A DNA stretch of 64,000 nucleotides, from assembly GCA_028023455.1 (NCBI GenBank), contig JAQFVV010000023.1, forward strand, positions 1,665,501 through 1,729,500. The letters run 5' to 3'. Under the pieces are notes generated by a model. That model did no database searches and had not been told where the DNA came from. It worked only from the letters and a program-made list of their open reading frames with translations. The translations under genes were made by a program, and so were the position numbers. Positions 24,023-36,654 of the stretch are shown piece by piece (positions within the stretch are counted from its first letter, which is position 1; the number at the start of each line of letters is the position of its first letter). The stretch is from Epiperipatus broadwayi. Taxonomy: Eukaryota > Onychophora > Udeonychophora > Euonychophora > Peripatidae.

Positions 24023-25086
24023 AACAATCCATTAGAATAAAATTTTAAAAAATTCCTATATAAAATTGAAGATTAATATCCTTTGCTAAAACTGTTTATT
24101 AAATTAAATGATATTGCTGGGTTAACATGGACTATTACTTCTGAAGATAGTGAAAAGAGTGTAAAATATCTTGATTTGATTTTATGGAAATAAAATGGTG
24201 TTGAAACCATTATCAATTAGAGTAGTTGTTTTTCCAAATTCAAATGTTCCACTTACCTATAAATTGGCTGGTTTTAGAACATTTCTTTTTAGAAATGATG
24301 TTTTGTGTAAATTTCAGAGTGATAAAATTATTAATATTGAAGGATATATGAATGATTTATTGGATATGGGATATAGTAGGACAAATATTTTATGTGCACT
24401 ATATAGGTTTAGAAATAGATGGAGAAGAGGTAATATGGAAAAGAAGAGGTGGATAGCATTGCCTTATGTAAAGGATATTGTTTGTAATAAGATTACATCA
24501 TTGGTATCTGCTGATTTTAATGTTGCATTTAAAGTGGGTGCAAATACTGGAAGATTGGTTATTAATGGGAAAGATTGTATTGATAAAAGCAACAAATATA
24601 ATATTATATATAAAGTGTTATGTCATTGTGAATACAGCTACATTGGGGAGACTAAATGTGCATTGAAAAAGAGGATTAGGGAGGATGAGTTATTATATAA
24701 TAAGTTGCATTGTTCTGCAGATAGATATAAATCTGTTTTTGCAAAACATGCAGTGATTTGTAATGGAGAATTTTGCTTTGATAGAGTTTTTATTTTGCAT
24801 ATGGACAATGATTTGAAGAAAATAAAAATTAAGGAGTCCTATTTTATAAATAGTACAGATAATGTATTGAATAAACAGTGTAATTGTGTTAATATTCATA
24901 ATTTATGGAAAGTAGGTAATTCAGGTAGGAGTGTTACTTGTGTGAGAGTTTAATAATATTTAAATATTAATGTATTGCTACTTAAGTTGGTGTATTATGC
25001 CGAAGCTGGCTATAGCAAAGGATATTAATCTTCAATATTATATAGGCATTTTTTTAAATTTTGTAGTTTTATTCTAGTGGATTGTT
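24023..25086 (+). mobile_element. Penelope-like element copy with terminal inverted repeats
   Basis: About 1.06 kb. Arms 24023-24087 and 25013-25086 are imperfect reverse complements (AACAATCC.TTAGAATAAAA outermost, ATTAATATCCTTTGCTA innermost). Between them lies the end of a Penelope-type ORF: the last part of the RT, then GIY-YIG. This is a 5'-truncated insertion whose 3' tail was also copied in inverted orientation at the 5' end, as often seen for Penelope-like elements. TA-rich tracts lie on both sides. Confidence 0.75.
24118..24953 (+). pseudogene. Penelope-like reverse transcriptase C-terminus and GIY-YIG endonuclease
   Basis: Bases 24118-24190 encode a typical end-of-RT segment (LTWTITSEDSEK..KYLDLILWK), then a stop or frame change. 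The 252-codon ORF from ATG at 24195 continues it: residues ~11-70 match the linker (NSNVPLTYK, then L..R, then M..LLDMGY). Residues 136-215 are the GIY-YIG domain, with NIIY at 136-139 and YIG at 149-151, an arginine pair at 160-162, and the metal-binding glutamate at 214 (KES). C143, C145, H172 and H185 may form the zinc site typical of Penelope endonucleases. The RT palm is missing. The endonuclease reads intact, but the element as a whole is truncated. Confidence 0.8.
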
Positions 25087-25133
25087 TTATTATAGTTATA
25101 TTATTTGATATTATATATATATATTATAATGGT

Positions 25134-27200
25134 CTGGGTGATCATCGAAGCTAGCAGTCTTACTGTATCTGCCATACATTTGAACCTAGAAAATTTATAG
25201 AGTAGGTAGATACACACTGTTAGAGATCCAACGTTTATTTATTAAGACCGTCAGCCCAATGCCACTAGCTCAGCAGAGCAGTAGAAACTAATAATAATGA
25301 TATATATTATCAAAATATATTAATATTTAAAAAAAAAAAAAAATAAGCCACTGCCAGTAATTAACACACAAACATTTATTTACGCACATATAAATAAAAT
25401 TGAGGAATAAATTTATTATTTTAGGTTGGTTATTAATTTAATTTTTAAATTTGGCTTTTTAGTTTGAACAATCCACACATATTTGTTTAATAATATTTTT
25501 AAGAGTGTCGAATATGAATAAACTACATAGATTGCATTTGAAAAGAAAATATTCTATCCCTTATTTAACCTTACGCCAAAAGTTCACAGTCAAACTGATG
25601 TGATCCATCTGATACATCGATGTATTCAATGCAGCATGAAATACGACAGCACAAATACCATACTGTCAGGGATGTACACCTGAACAGCATTGTTAAAGAA
25701 GACATTGACTCTCGTTTAGTACAGGAATGCTACATCTGTCTGGCAAAAAGAACAATAATAAAAAAACTCCATAGGAAGGGACTGCGTTTTCCATCTTACT
25801 ATCCCCTTCCATAGACTAAAAGGGGGTGTGTGGCATATAATGTGATCCTGCAAGTAGTGGACCTCATACTACATTTACTAATTGCACCAATATATCCAAT
25901 GCATTGACCCACTCTAACCACGAAACAAATAACCTAAGATTTACCCTCCTTTAAACTAATATAACTTTGCAAATCTATGCAACCATTCATGCCCGACTTA
26001 AATTTAACATTTATATAAATTCACACAGATGAATTTTATAAAAATTTGTTTTATAATGTTGAGTATAGATCGGCTACATAGATTACATGGTTAAAAACAT
26101 TTCAAAATAAACATAAACAATCAAAATATAAAGTTATTGATGGAATTGCAGAGAGAAATTTACAAGAAACCCAATGGCATTCATCATAAGATGCCACATT
26201 GACACCAATAACTTAAAAGACATCTGAATAAATACATTTTAGATACTCAATGTGAGGTATCAGTATTTACCAAACATCTATATATTTTAATCAAATATGA
26301 AAATACAAACATAATTAAACGTTAACGAATCTATGCAAGCATCTATACCCAACTTAAATTTAATGCATTTAAATAATTTATACAATAAATATTAATAAAA
26401 AATAAAAAATGGAAAATGATTTTTTAGCAAACTCAAATGTATAAAAATTAAACATTAATAGTTGATTTGAAAAGTCAGATTAAAGTTCATTTTAAAAAAA
26501 ATAGGTTTAGCTTGTCAAATCTTTAAAGTTCTTAATTACTTTTAGTAAAAATTTTCTGTTTATATCTTACACTGTAGAAGAGCTCCTGGTTCCTGGAGTC
26601 AATTCCCATGAAGTCTTTATTTGAAAACCAGTCTATCTGAAGGTGGCCTTAGTTGATTCAATCCTGGTATTACAGTCATTTCATTTGAAATAAGTGAGAG
26701 AGGGTGACAAGTGCGTCTTATTGCCCTTCTCCCAAAATCAAGCTGGAACTATTCTTAATTTCAATATTTTTTGTTTTATACTGATCATCCAGATTCACTG
26801 AACAATGGTTTCCTGTTCCAAATTTTCATTACGGTCTGAGCCTTCATTGCTGCTTCTATTGAACATCTAATTTATTTTTGTTTTCTTATCTATATTTCAT
26901 CTGACTTTTTTTTATAAGAGCTCCAAGGGCTAGTTTGCTTTTTATTTAATTTATAAAACAATCATTTCCATTTACAAAAATATTTTATCTTTAGATCTTG
27001 TACTTTTTTTATAAAAAAGTACGTTCAAATATTTTTTTTTAAAAAAAAAAAAAAATACTTTTAAAGTTTTGCATCTGTGCGAATATATATACATACATTG
27101 AACAACTCTTTTTAATTTTAGCTTTTAGTTTTTTATTTACGAACTTAAAAAAGTTTTTATTCTAATTTTAAATTAATGTAATGGCATATACCATTAATAT
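25134..27200. repeat. Dispersed repeat, copy 1 (segments A-B-C-D)
   Basis: This is a diverged non-coding repeat, also present at 32553-34680. Segment A (25134-25405) starts TATAATGGTCTGGGTGATC. B (about 25500-26020) and C (about 26025-26390) are related monomers: both start with GTATA/GAATA..CTACATAGATT and end with CTTAAATTTAA. D (about 26540-27190) contains CCAAGGGCTAGTT and CATCTGTGCGA. Short frames inside are not conserved. The family is unknown. Confidence 0.75.
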
Positions 27201-27214
27201 ATACATATACTGTA

Positions 27215-28185
27215 ACCTTCTGGATAGGCACCAGAAGCCAATTGTGATTAAGTAGCACTATATCAGTAACAGCTGATTGCATCTAACTAAAAAAATGAAA
27301 TAACCTGAAATTTTAAATTTTTGTATTAATGACCTAAAACTATGTTTAAAAGCACTTGCAGATATAATTTGAAAGTTTTGAGATATTTAATTTTTTTTTT
27401 ACTGAGTATTTAATGAGAAATTGTCAGTGTAGTTTAAGTTGATCCAAGTTTGTCTTATTTATCTATAGGATAGTGACTGATGTTTGTTTAGGTAATTTTC
27501 TGGTTTATTTATTTTAAATATTTCAGTCCATAGTGTAATTAGTGCAATGTGTTTGACTCATCATCATATAAATCTTCATTTTGATTAGACTGGTTTAGTG
27601 CTTGTGATACAGCATTTATGGATGTGCATGTATGCTTGTCACATCTTTCAACTTTATTTTCCATTATGTACTTCATTAAACTTCCAAATATCATGGTCCA
27701 CAGCAAAGTATTTAATTCCCTAATCAATAGCTTGGATAACCAGCTTAAACACATTTTAAATGAATTAATGGATCAATGGACTAGTGAATTGTCAAACAGA
27801 CAAATGCACTATCAATTATTTTATTTGCTAAAATAATTATTTTTGTTACTTCAGACATACAGAATATTTTATTCTTGATTCAATTTAATTTTTTTTTAAA
27901 GACAAAATGCTTTTTCTTTTTTTTCTTTCTTTTTCAAGAAAGAAAAGTTCTTGCATATTTGTAACTCATCATATCAGTACAAGGGGAGGAGTAATCTTTG
28001 TTTTAGAGTTGAACATTTGAATTACCTTAGATTGGTGGAAGAAACAAATGCTTAAGTAATAATTTGATATAAAAGGGGGTACTTTTACAAAAGAGTTGGC
28101 TTTTCTGATTACAACAATTCTCTCTCCATAAAAGGTTTTTATTATTATAATTTTTTTATAAATTGGTTCTTCCATAGTTCAAGCT
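27215..28185. repeat. Dispersed repeat E, copy 1
   Basis: Similar along its length to 38135-39125, by eye around two thirds identity with indels. Shared landmarks include GGCAC..GAAG near the start, TTTAAGTTGATCCAAGTTTG near 27432, and AGTGACTGATGTTTGTTTAGG near 27471. It has no coding capacity and its family is unknown. Confidence 0.65.
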
Positions 28186-28341
28186 TAAAAGTAAAAACTT
28201 CTATTAATGTTCTGGATGAAAATAGCCAAGAAATTCTTCTTCAGAAAATAAAAATTAATATGCAGACATAAACAAATTTGGAAACAAGGTATATCTTCTC
28301 TGCAATTCTAAATGACGAATCTAGATTTAAAATCATCATTT

Positions 28342-28620
28342 GGGATGCATATGTGTGTTTATATTTCAAATTTGCTTTGCCTAAATTTAGTCTCTAATAT
28401 TAAAGAAACAATTGATATGTGTGTCTATAGTTCAAATTTGCTTTGCCTAACTTTAATTTCTAATATTAAAGAAATAATTGAAATGCATGTTTATATTTCA
28501 AATCTACTTTGCCTAAATTTATCTCTAATATTAAAGAAGCAATTAAAATGTTTGCCTATATTATAAGTTTGATTTGCCTAGATTTAATCTTTAATATTAA
28601 GAAAATGATGAGAATGTGTG
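28342..28620. repeat. 66-bp minisatellite, about four copies
   Basis: The CTTTGCCTAA core recurs at 28375, 28441, 28507 and, with changes, at about 28572, giving a period of 66, 66 and 65 bases. Because 66 is a multiple of three, the first three units read as an 84-codon ORF with a 22-residue repeat (SNLLCL, SNIKE). I regard this as a by-product, not a gene. Confidence 0.8.
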
Positions 28621-28639
28621 AATTTTACTATTATTCTGG

Positions 28640-30180
28640 AAAATTTATGCTGAACTTTTTTATAAAACATTGCAAAGAGTCTTTGTTGATAATTTTTACT
28701 AGCTGTAAAGGAATAAAGTTTAAACAGAAGGATGTGTGTGGATAACTTATTATGACATGCTTTATTATTATTATTGACAAAAATATATACCTAACCATTT
28801 GTCTCTCTAGAATTAAGATACGGAATGTGTGACATAATTAATGAATTATTAATTTATCTCTAAATGTGCTTATAACTGAATGAGTGGGAGAGCATGGAAC
28901 CTAGATGTTGATATTTGCATTTTATTATTGCTCCTCATTTACATTTCATTTTTTTATTATTAAAGTATATTATCAATAAACTTACATAGATTTAAATGGA
29001 TTTTATGAACTAAGTAGTTATTGCCTAATGAATGACTTTTGAGAATTTAGAACAAATCCTTATCAAGTGTGATGAATTAAATAATAAATTATTGCTCAAC
29101 TTATGCAGTATTAAATATTTATATGTCATAATGAAAAGTTTTATATGTGATATTGCCAGTAGTTTCATTAGCTATTGATAAGCTGCTCTCTAATAGGATC
29201 CAATTAATATTATTCATCGCCTTGCATGAAATTGTTATGTGTTTATTCATATCTATTGTTATACAAATGATAATCATCATTTTCGTACATGACCAAGATG
29301 TGTATCTATCTACAGACTATAAATAAACTTATCTTCCAGCTAAAAAAACAAGATTTAATGATGATTATTATTATTTTTGTTAGCATTTGAGAGATAGGTA
29401 GACTAATTATTTGTTTTATATTTTTATTATTATTTAATTATTATTTTTCTCTTCAAGAACATCTTGGAAAAGTATAATATGGAGAAATATTATACTGGGT
29501 AATTAGTTATTATTTTAATATAGTTTTTATTATGTGCATATATTTCTATATGTGATGTTGGCAATAGAAATATCTGTTTGTTTTTAAGGAGTTAACAGCT
29601 TGTTTTTGAGAAGGGGTAATTGCATAAAATTTATTGTTTTATCTTAATTGCATCAAATTTATTGTTTTATCTTTGTGTTTTTAAGAAGTTATGAGGTTCA
29701 ATTCTCAATAATTATTTTGATTCAAATTTAAAGATTTGTTGTTTGTCCCAAACCAGACTTTTTATTTCAATTTATGGGATAATGCCAAATACACTAAAGA
29801 GTTTATTTTGTCTTTGCTTCACTAGAAATAATAAGGATTATTTAGTAATAATTATTATATTTCAAAGTTAATATATTATACTTCATCAGAAATGAGAGAT
29901 TCATTTTTATAACTTATTAATTAATGATGTTACAATATTTCCTTATCGAATGTGATTTGAAATTGTTTTATGTGTTATTATGTGTATATAGCAGTCTGTT
30001 ATTGAATTCAGTTATGTAATTGTTGAATTGAAAGTAGAAATAACTTAATTCCCATCTGTTTTGGATAATGAGATGTGCCAAAAAGAAGTGGAAGGATTAG
30101 GGATTTATTTAAGAATGAATTTATTATTTTTATGCTTAGATTGAAATGTATTTAGTGACTATGCAGAAAGAAATTGTTTA
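28640..30180. other. A+T-rich sequence, no gene seen
   Basis: The only item noted is a 28-base imperfect tandem duplication (ATTGCATNAAATTTATTG) near 29620-29676. Confidence 0.5.
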
Positions 30181-30183
30181 TGT

Positions 30184-30320
30184 TATATATTGTATTATCA
30201 GGGATTGAGAGAACTCTCCATTAATATATTTGAATACTTGTCATGAGCAGATTATATATTGTGTTGTCAGAGATTGAGAGAGCTCTCCCTTAGTTTGTTG
30301 AAATATTTGTCAGGAGTGGA
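30184..30320. repeat. 69-bp tandem duplication
   Basis: GATTGAGAGA recurs at 30203 and 30272, with matching flanks (CAG.GATTGAGAGA.CTCTCC, TTGAATACTTGTCA). Two diverged copies. Confidence 0.75.
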
Positions 30321-30977
30321 TTATATTTTTAGATTAAGCAATTGCATATTATATGATAATTATAGTATGTGAAGTAAAGTAGTGTATTTCCCTTGTTTTT
30401 CAGTGATGAGATGATATCCACACCAGCATTTAAGCCTCAGAATTAGGCTAGGGAGTCACTGTGTTTTGTTATTAAATGATTAGATTTGAGAAAGTCTTCA
30501 TATCTTTCATTTTATTCCTGTGGAATGTTTTCCCATCATTAATTCATAGCCAAGTGTAAGATAGTTTGCTATTAAGAAAATAAAATAGAGGTAGAATTGA
30601 TTTTTCCTCACAGAACAGCTAAAGTAGAATTAGTGTTAAAGCTTGGTTGACCATGGCATCATCCATATTATGACATTTTATCCCAATTTCCTAAGTAAAC
30701 CAATTGGATTTAGCTAAGTTAATTATTTTATAACAAGTAGCACAATTCAAATGCATACATAAAATATTATTAATTCAGAAGATATGGAGACAATTCATTA
30801 TTTCTATTTGTAATTCTTTAATCAATGTTTCAAATCATATCATATTAATTATTTTAGGTTTCATACCATCAATTCTCAGAATGTTTCATCCTCATTTTGA
30901 ATGAGCAAGTAATAGAATTATTCATTTGACTCTTACTCATAGATTTAAAAACCCTCTTGTATTATTTTGATGTGCAT

Positions 30978-31250
30978 TTGAAGTAAAAATGCCAAGAATT
31001 TAGTTTTGTTTTACTATTTTAGTGCCAGTGTTTAATAAAGTTTTCTTTTCCATAAGCATATCAGAATTGACTGATAGCTTGCATATATTTTATAAGTAAA
31101 ATATCAAGAAGTTTAGTTTCACAGTTTATTATTTTAGTACTAGTATTATAATGTTTCTTTTTATAAGCTTATCAAAATAGACTGATAGCTGGTATGTGTT
31201 GAAATAAAATCCCAGAAAGTTTATTTTAATGTTATTTATTCTCATGTAGA
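30978..31250. repeat. ~110-bp minisatellite, about 2.4 copies
   Basis: AAGTAAAAAT.CCAAGAATTTAGTTT at 30981 recurs at 31094 and, partially, at 31202. ATAAGC.TATCA.AAT.GACTGATAGCT marks each unit end. Confidence 0.7.
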
Positions 31251-32552
31251 CTATTCGATCATTGATGTTGGAATTATCCAAAACATATATTCATGTAAAT
31301 TAGAAAACCAAATGTTTATTTAGTTATCTTGTAATAAATGTTTTCATGTATAAAGTAACTAAATCCACACCTATATATATATACAGATGCAACAAACATG
31401 TATTTTTAATTATATTAAGGAAGTATCAAGATAAATCCATTTTTCTTATCTATTAGAAATATAAAAATCCTATAAAAAACATATTAACATATATGTATGT
31501 AAACATTGATTTTAATGTTAGTGTATTGTATGTCATTTTAGAAGACTTGGACTAAGTAAGCATGGTAATGACCTAATGTCAAACCAGTCACTAGGTAACT
31601 AAATATAGAAGATGAAAGCATAATTCTACTATGTAATTTTATTTTGCTTATAATTAATATAATGTATGCAACAATAGGGTTTACACAGCAATAGAAAAGA
31701 AAATAAGATGCTAGTATACTAGACAATGGAAACCGAGGGCAATATAAAAACAGACATAATTCATTTCCATCATCTTTTTACTATTGTAAAATAAGGCAAC
31801 AGCTGTATAAAGACAACATCTGTAAATCGAATGTTCAAATCTTGAAGAAAATGGGTGGCTTATTTGAACATTTCAAATTATTTGTTGGACTGTTGTAAAA
31901 CAAATTGCAAGAAATTACAGCTGATATTTAAACAAAAACAATTTTAATAAATTCAAGCATTTGGAAGAAGTAATAGAACTGATTTAAATAGACATTTAAG
32001 GTAAAAAGGGCTGTGCTATTCTTCAAAAAAATAAAAGAATGAATTAGAACATCACCAGCATAATTATATATAAATGATGGAATAATTCTGTTATTATAAA
32101 AATCATTTAACAGCAAATACTGAATTAAGAAGATTTTAACTGTTGATGTGCTGCAAAACAATGTTTTCTGGCTAATTCAATAGTGATGTGGGGTTAACTA
32201 CTGTCAGCTCTGATCATAGACAATGTAATGGTTTAGTACTCAAGTGTGTAATGCCTACTGAAACATCAAATACCTCATCTAAAATGTCCAGATATGTAGA
32301 TAAAATAGAACAACAACAGGAGATAGAAATAATATGATTCCAAATATGTCACCAAAGAGTCTCAGTGAGGAATGCATGGTTTGTTGTAGCAGCTTGAATG
32401 GAACAATGGTGGATTGTATCTGTCAGAGAGATCAGTTACCTAATTCACAAATCTCACACTAGTTATCTTGAAGAAAGTATTAATTTGTAGTGTGATAATT
32501 TTTTTAATTATGTGTACATTTGTAGAATTGTGAATTTTTTTTTACTTCCATA
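31251..32552. other. A+T-rich sequence, no gene seen
   Basis: Nothing recognised beyond a short (TA)n near 31373. Confidence 0.5.
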
Positions 32553-34680
32553 TTATAATGATCGGGGTGAATAGAGTCTTAATGTATCTACACTACATGG
32601 TGCCACTAGGCCATTTGAACCTAGAAAATTTATATAGTAGGCTGATACGTAAGTTAAAAAAAAATTTTTTTTTATTTTATATATTTTGATTCCGGTCGTT
32701 AACCCATTGTCACTAGTTCAGCAGAGTAGTAGAGATTAAATAATAATGATCTATATTATCAAAATATATTAATATTTTTAAAAAAGAATAAATAAGCCAC
32801 TGCCTGTAATTAACACATAAACATTTATTTACGCACATATAAATTTTGAATCATTTTTAAAATTTAACTTACATTTTTAACTTTGATTTTAGATTTTAAT
32901 TTACATTTTAATTTTTATAAGTTCACACAGATGGATTTATAAAAGTTTGTTTTATAATGTTGAGTATAGATCGGTTACATAGATTACATGGTTAAAAACA
33001 TTTCAAAATAAACATAAACGATCAAAATATAAAGTCATTGATGGAATTGCAGAGGGAAATTTATAAGAAACCCAATGGCATTCATCATAAGATGCTGCAT
33101 TGACACCAATAACTTAAAAGACATCTGAATAAATACATTTTAGATACTCACCATAAGGTATCATTATTTACCGAATGTCTATATATTTTGATCAAATATG
33201 AAAACCAAAAACATAATTAACCGATAATGAATCTATGCAAGCATCTATACCCAACTTAAATTTAATGCATTTAGAGTGTCGAGTATGAATAGACTACATA
33301 GATTGCATTTGAAAAGAAAATATTTTATCCCTTATTTAACCTTAGGCCAAAAGTTCGCAGTTAAACCAATGTCAATCCATCTGATATATCGATGTATTCA
33401 ATGTAATACGAATACGACAGCACAAATATAGGTTAAGAGAAGAAATTGACTCTCATCCAGATAGGAATACTACATCTATCTGATGAGAAGAGCAATAAAA
33501 AAAATTCCATAGGAAGGGACTGCAGTTCTTTTTGCCCGACTTACGATCCCATTCCATAGGCAAAAGGGGTGTGCAGCATACTAGCGATTCTGCCCATAGT
33601 GAACCTCATACTACATCTACTAATTACACCAATATATCCAATCCACTGACCTAATTCAACTATGAAATGAATAACCTAAGATTACCCTCCCCTAATAAAA
33701 CTTCACAAATCTATATAGCCATTCATGCCTGACTTAAATTTAACATTTATATAATTTAGTTTAACGAAAAACAGAAATCATAATAAAAACTTAAAGAACA
33801 AAAAAAAAAATAAATGGAAATGATTTTACAAAAGAAATACATCAAATAAAATTATAACTAATTTAGTCAGATAGGAAATTCTTCTACTTAAAATATTGAA
33901 AAGTTTAGCATTTAGAGTTCTTTTTGTTTAGAAATGTTCATTAATTATATATTTCTTACTGTTTTGAAAAATGTCTGTAGTCTCTGATTTCTTGTAATGG
34001 AAGGTGTTAATTCCCACGAAGTCATAAGGAGATCAGTGTGCAGTTAACCATTGGTCCTTTATGGTTGATGGTATTCTTCCGGGCCTTGATGTCCTGTGGT
34101 CCGCAATATCGGAAAACGATGTTTCATTTTTTTGAACAACTGGAGGAATTGAAAGTGCATCTTTCAATCCCTTCTCCTCCAACCCTCTCCAACTTAACAC
34201 ATATCTGTCCTCTCTTAATAATAATTAATTTTTTTATTTCCAAACCTTTCTTTTTATATTAATTTTATGGATTAACTCAACATTACATCATGATGATGAC
34301 CCTTTCGTTGAGGTCTGATTCCTAAGGGATTTCTTTTTATTTGCTATTAGTTTCTATTGTTTTCCTATCTGACTGTTGCTTATACATTTAAATGCCCAAG
34401 GGCTAGTTCACTTGGACTAATTAAAATAATCATTTCCATTTTTCAATAACATTAATTAATTTTTCTATCTTTAAATCTTTTAAGTCTTTTTCTTGAAAAT
34501 TTAGTTTTAAAACTTTTTCTTTTTTTTAATAAAGTTTCTTTTTTTAATTTCTCATCTGTGCGATTTTATATATATTAGAGTTTAGATGATTTTTAACTTT
34601 CAATTTTTAATTCTTAAAAAAGAAGTTTTTATTTGCGAACTTTTATTTTTTCATGTTTAATAATAAAAAGTAACGGTGTA
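32553..34680. repeat. Dispersed repeat, copy 2 (segments A-C-B-D)
   Basis: Homologous to 25134-27200, but the two middle monomers are in swapped order. A is at 32553-32850, C (GAGTATAGATCGGTTACATAG) at about 32920-33273, B (GTCGAGTATGAATAGACTACATAG) at about 33275-33740, and D at about 33940-34660. B and C are related to each other, so this may reflect different phases of a former tandem array rather than a rearrangement. Confidence 0.75.
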
Positions 34681-34689
34681 TGTGCCCAT

Positions 34690-35354
34690 TACAATATTTG
34701 GGAACTGAAATTTATGTAACTCGGAAGAGTCCATTGTAGCTTAAGTCAGGAAAATGCAGGAAAGAAGGTTGTTAAGCTAGAAATTTTTTTATTTTATTTT
34801 ATTTTATTAAATAAAGTTTAGGTAATCCTCTATCCATAGTGACATAATATTGGAGATGATTATGAACAGAATCCTTATTACAATAAAGAATGAAGGTAAG
34901 ACTTTATTCATTACTGTTCCATATTAAAAAAACCTACACTTACTACAGGACAGAGTTTATGTTGTTGCTTTTTTTGTTGACTAACTATTGTTCATATTTG
35001 TTTATTCAGCATGAATGACTAACATTCTTGTATGAAATGTCTTTTCTATTAAACTTGTACATAATTAAAGGAGGAGTCTTTCAAGGAGAGAACACTGCTA
35101 CAGTTTGAAGTAAATCAAGAAGCTAATGAATACGCCCTCATATATTATTGTTAAATAGTTAGTTAGCTTCATAATCATTGTAATAATTTTTTGTCACCTT
35201 TACCTACTTTGTATGTAATGAGTGTCTATTCATGTATACATATCATTGGAAGGATTGGTGTAATTAATATATTTAATTGTTAATATGATATGGATATATA
35301 CTTGACACATACACATGTTTATAATTTTTTTTTTGTTAAAAGAGTTTTTCAATT
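34690..35354. other. A+T-rich sequence, no gene seen
   Basis: No coding frame or repeat recognised, apart from a (TTTTA)n run near 34787. Confidence 0.5.
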
Positions 35355-35850
35355 TTTATTTTGTTTGTAAATAAATATTTCAATTTGATCCTCATCAAAT
35401 GGTCTTTAGTTTATCAAAGTTATTTCTCCACCCATTCATCAGTTCACCACCATACATATGCGTACACACACACATTGTCTTGTACATTATAGTACAGTAA
35501 TATGATTAAATGAGTCTTTTACTAGATTGGAACCTATATAAATGTACTGTAATTTCTAACTAAGATAAATTCATCACTGAAAAGAGCTGAGTCCAACATT
35601 CTCCCTGGGTTTGAATTCTGAGGCATGTGTGGAATCCGAAAGAAGGGTGAGTTATGGATGAACTAGCCTAAATTGTGTTTGGATTTAATGTGTAAATCTG
35701 GAGATAGCCTATTGGAAGTAGACATGATCATTGGTTAGTTACTTCATCGTGTAAGTCTTGGCATCCTACCTGAAGATCCTAGGTCTGACCATAATTAGAT
35801 ATGTTCCCCTTCTTCTGGTGGAAAACCCAACTATCACAATATATATATAT
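35355..35850 (+). repeat. SINE-like dispersed repeat G, copy 1
   Basis: Homologous to 41735-42240. Shared landmarks are TTTGT.AATAAATA, the CACACACACATT run, GGGTTTGAATTCTGAGGCA (B-box-like), GATGAACT, TAGCCTATTG.A..TAGA, and CATCCTACCTGAAGA. Both copies end in (T)ACA/CACAATATATAT. This is compatible with a tRNA-derived SINE with a TA-rich tail, but no clear A box was found. Confidence 0.6.
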
Positions 35851-36654
35851 AGTAAATTAAAACATATGACATCCAATGGAATTTTAATAAAAAATAATGT
35901 TAATTAGAAAAATTTGAGAAGATACTTTGCCAGATCAATTTTATTTCTAAAAAATAAAACTTATCACTGATAATTTCTTATAAATATAGTATAATCATTA
36001 TATTTATTTTCAAAGAATGTCAATGTTTTATAATATATTTATATTATGCTATATTTATAAGAATTTTAATTCCACTGATATGATGATTGCATGACAGGAT
36101 TTTATTCTGAAAAAAGTTCTTTTAATTTTTTTGATCAAATGATACCATAGTATTTTGCATATTTTAAATTGCTATAAATTTTCATTATTTCCCTATTACA
36201 TTACATACTTGAGTCATAAATTAATGTACACATGTTCATATTTCTATAATGAAAATGTGAAGCTTTAAAAAATATAATGATTACTTTATGCTTCAATATT
36301 GCAAAATACCTTTATAGTTTTTTCCACTGTATATATTGAGTCGTACTTTATTTAAAAATAAGTTAGTGCATGATATATACATTGGTGGAAAATACCAAAT
36401 ACAAATATGTTTATCAATAATGTATTTTAAAAAATTCATCATTTTATTAACTATATTTGTCTGCTGATAAATCCTGAATATAAATATGTATATCAATAAT
36501 ATTGATTGCATAAAGGAGTTTGCTGTTAACTCCAAGGAAACACTTTCATTTCTCTTGGAGGTCTTAAAAGAACTGAGAACAGCAAATTCCTTTTTCCATT
36601 TCATATGTTCTTGTCATTGCAGTTGTTATTACTGTATTATTCATATTATACTGT
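35851..36654. other. A+T-rich sequence with a hairpin
   Basis: The only structure of note is a foldback at 36511-36597. AAGGAGTTTGCTGTT pairs with AACAGCAAATTCCTT with one mismatch, and an inner CTCCAAG/CTTGGAG stem follows after an asymmetric bulge. Confidence 0.45.
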
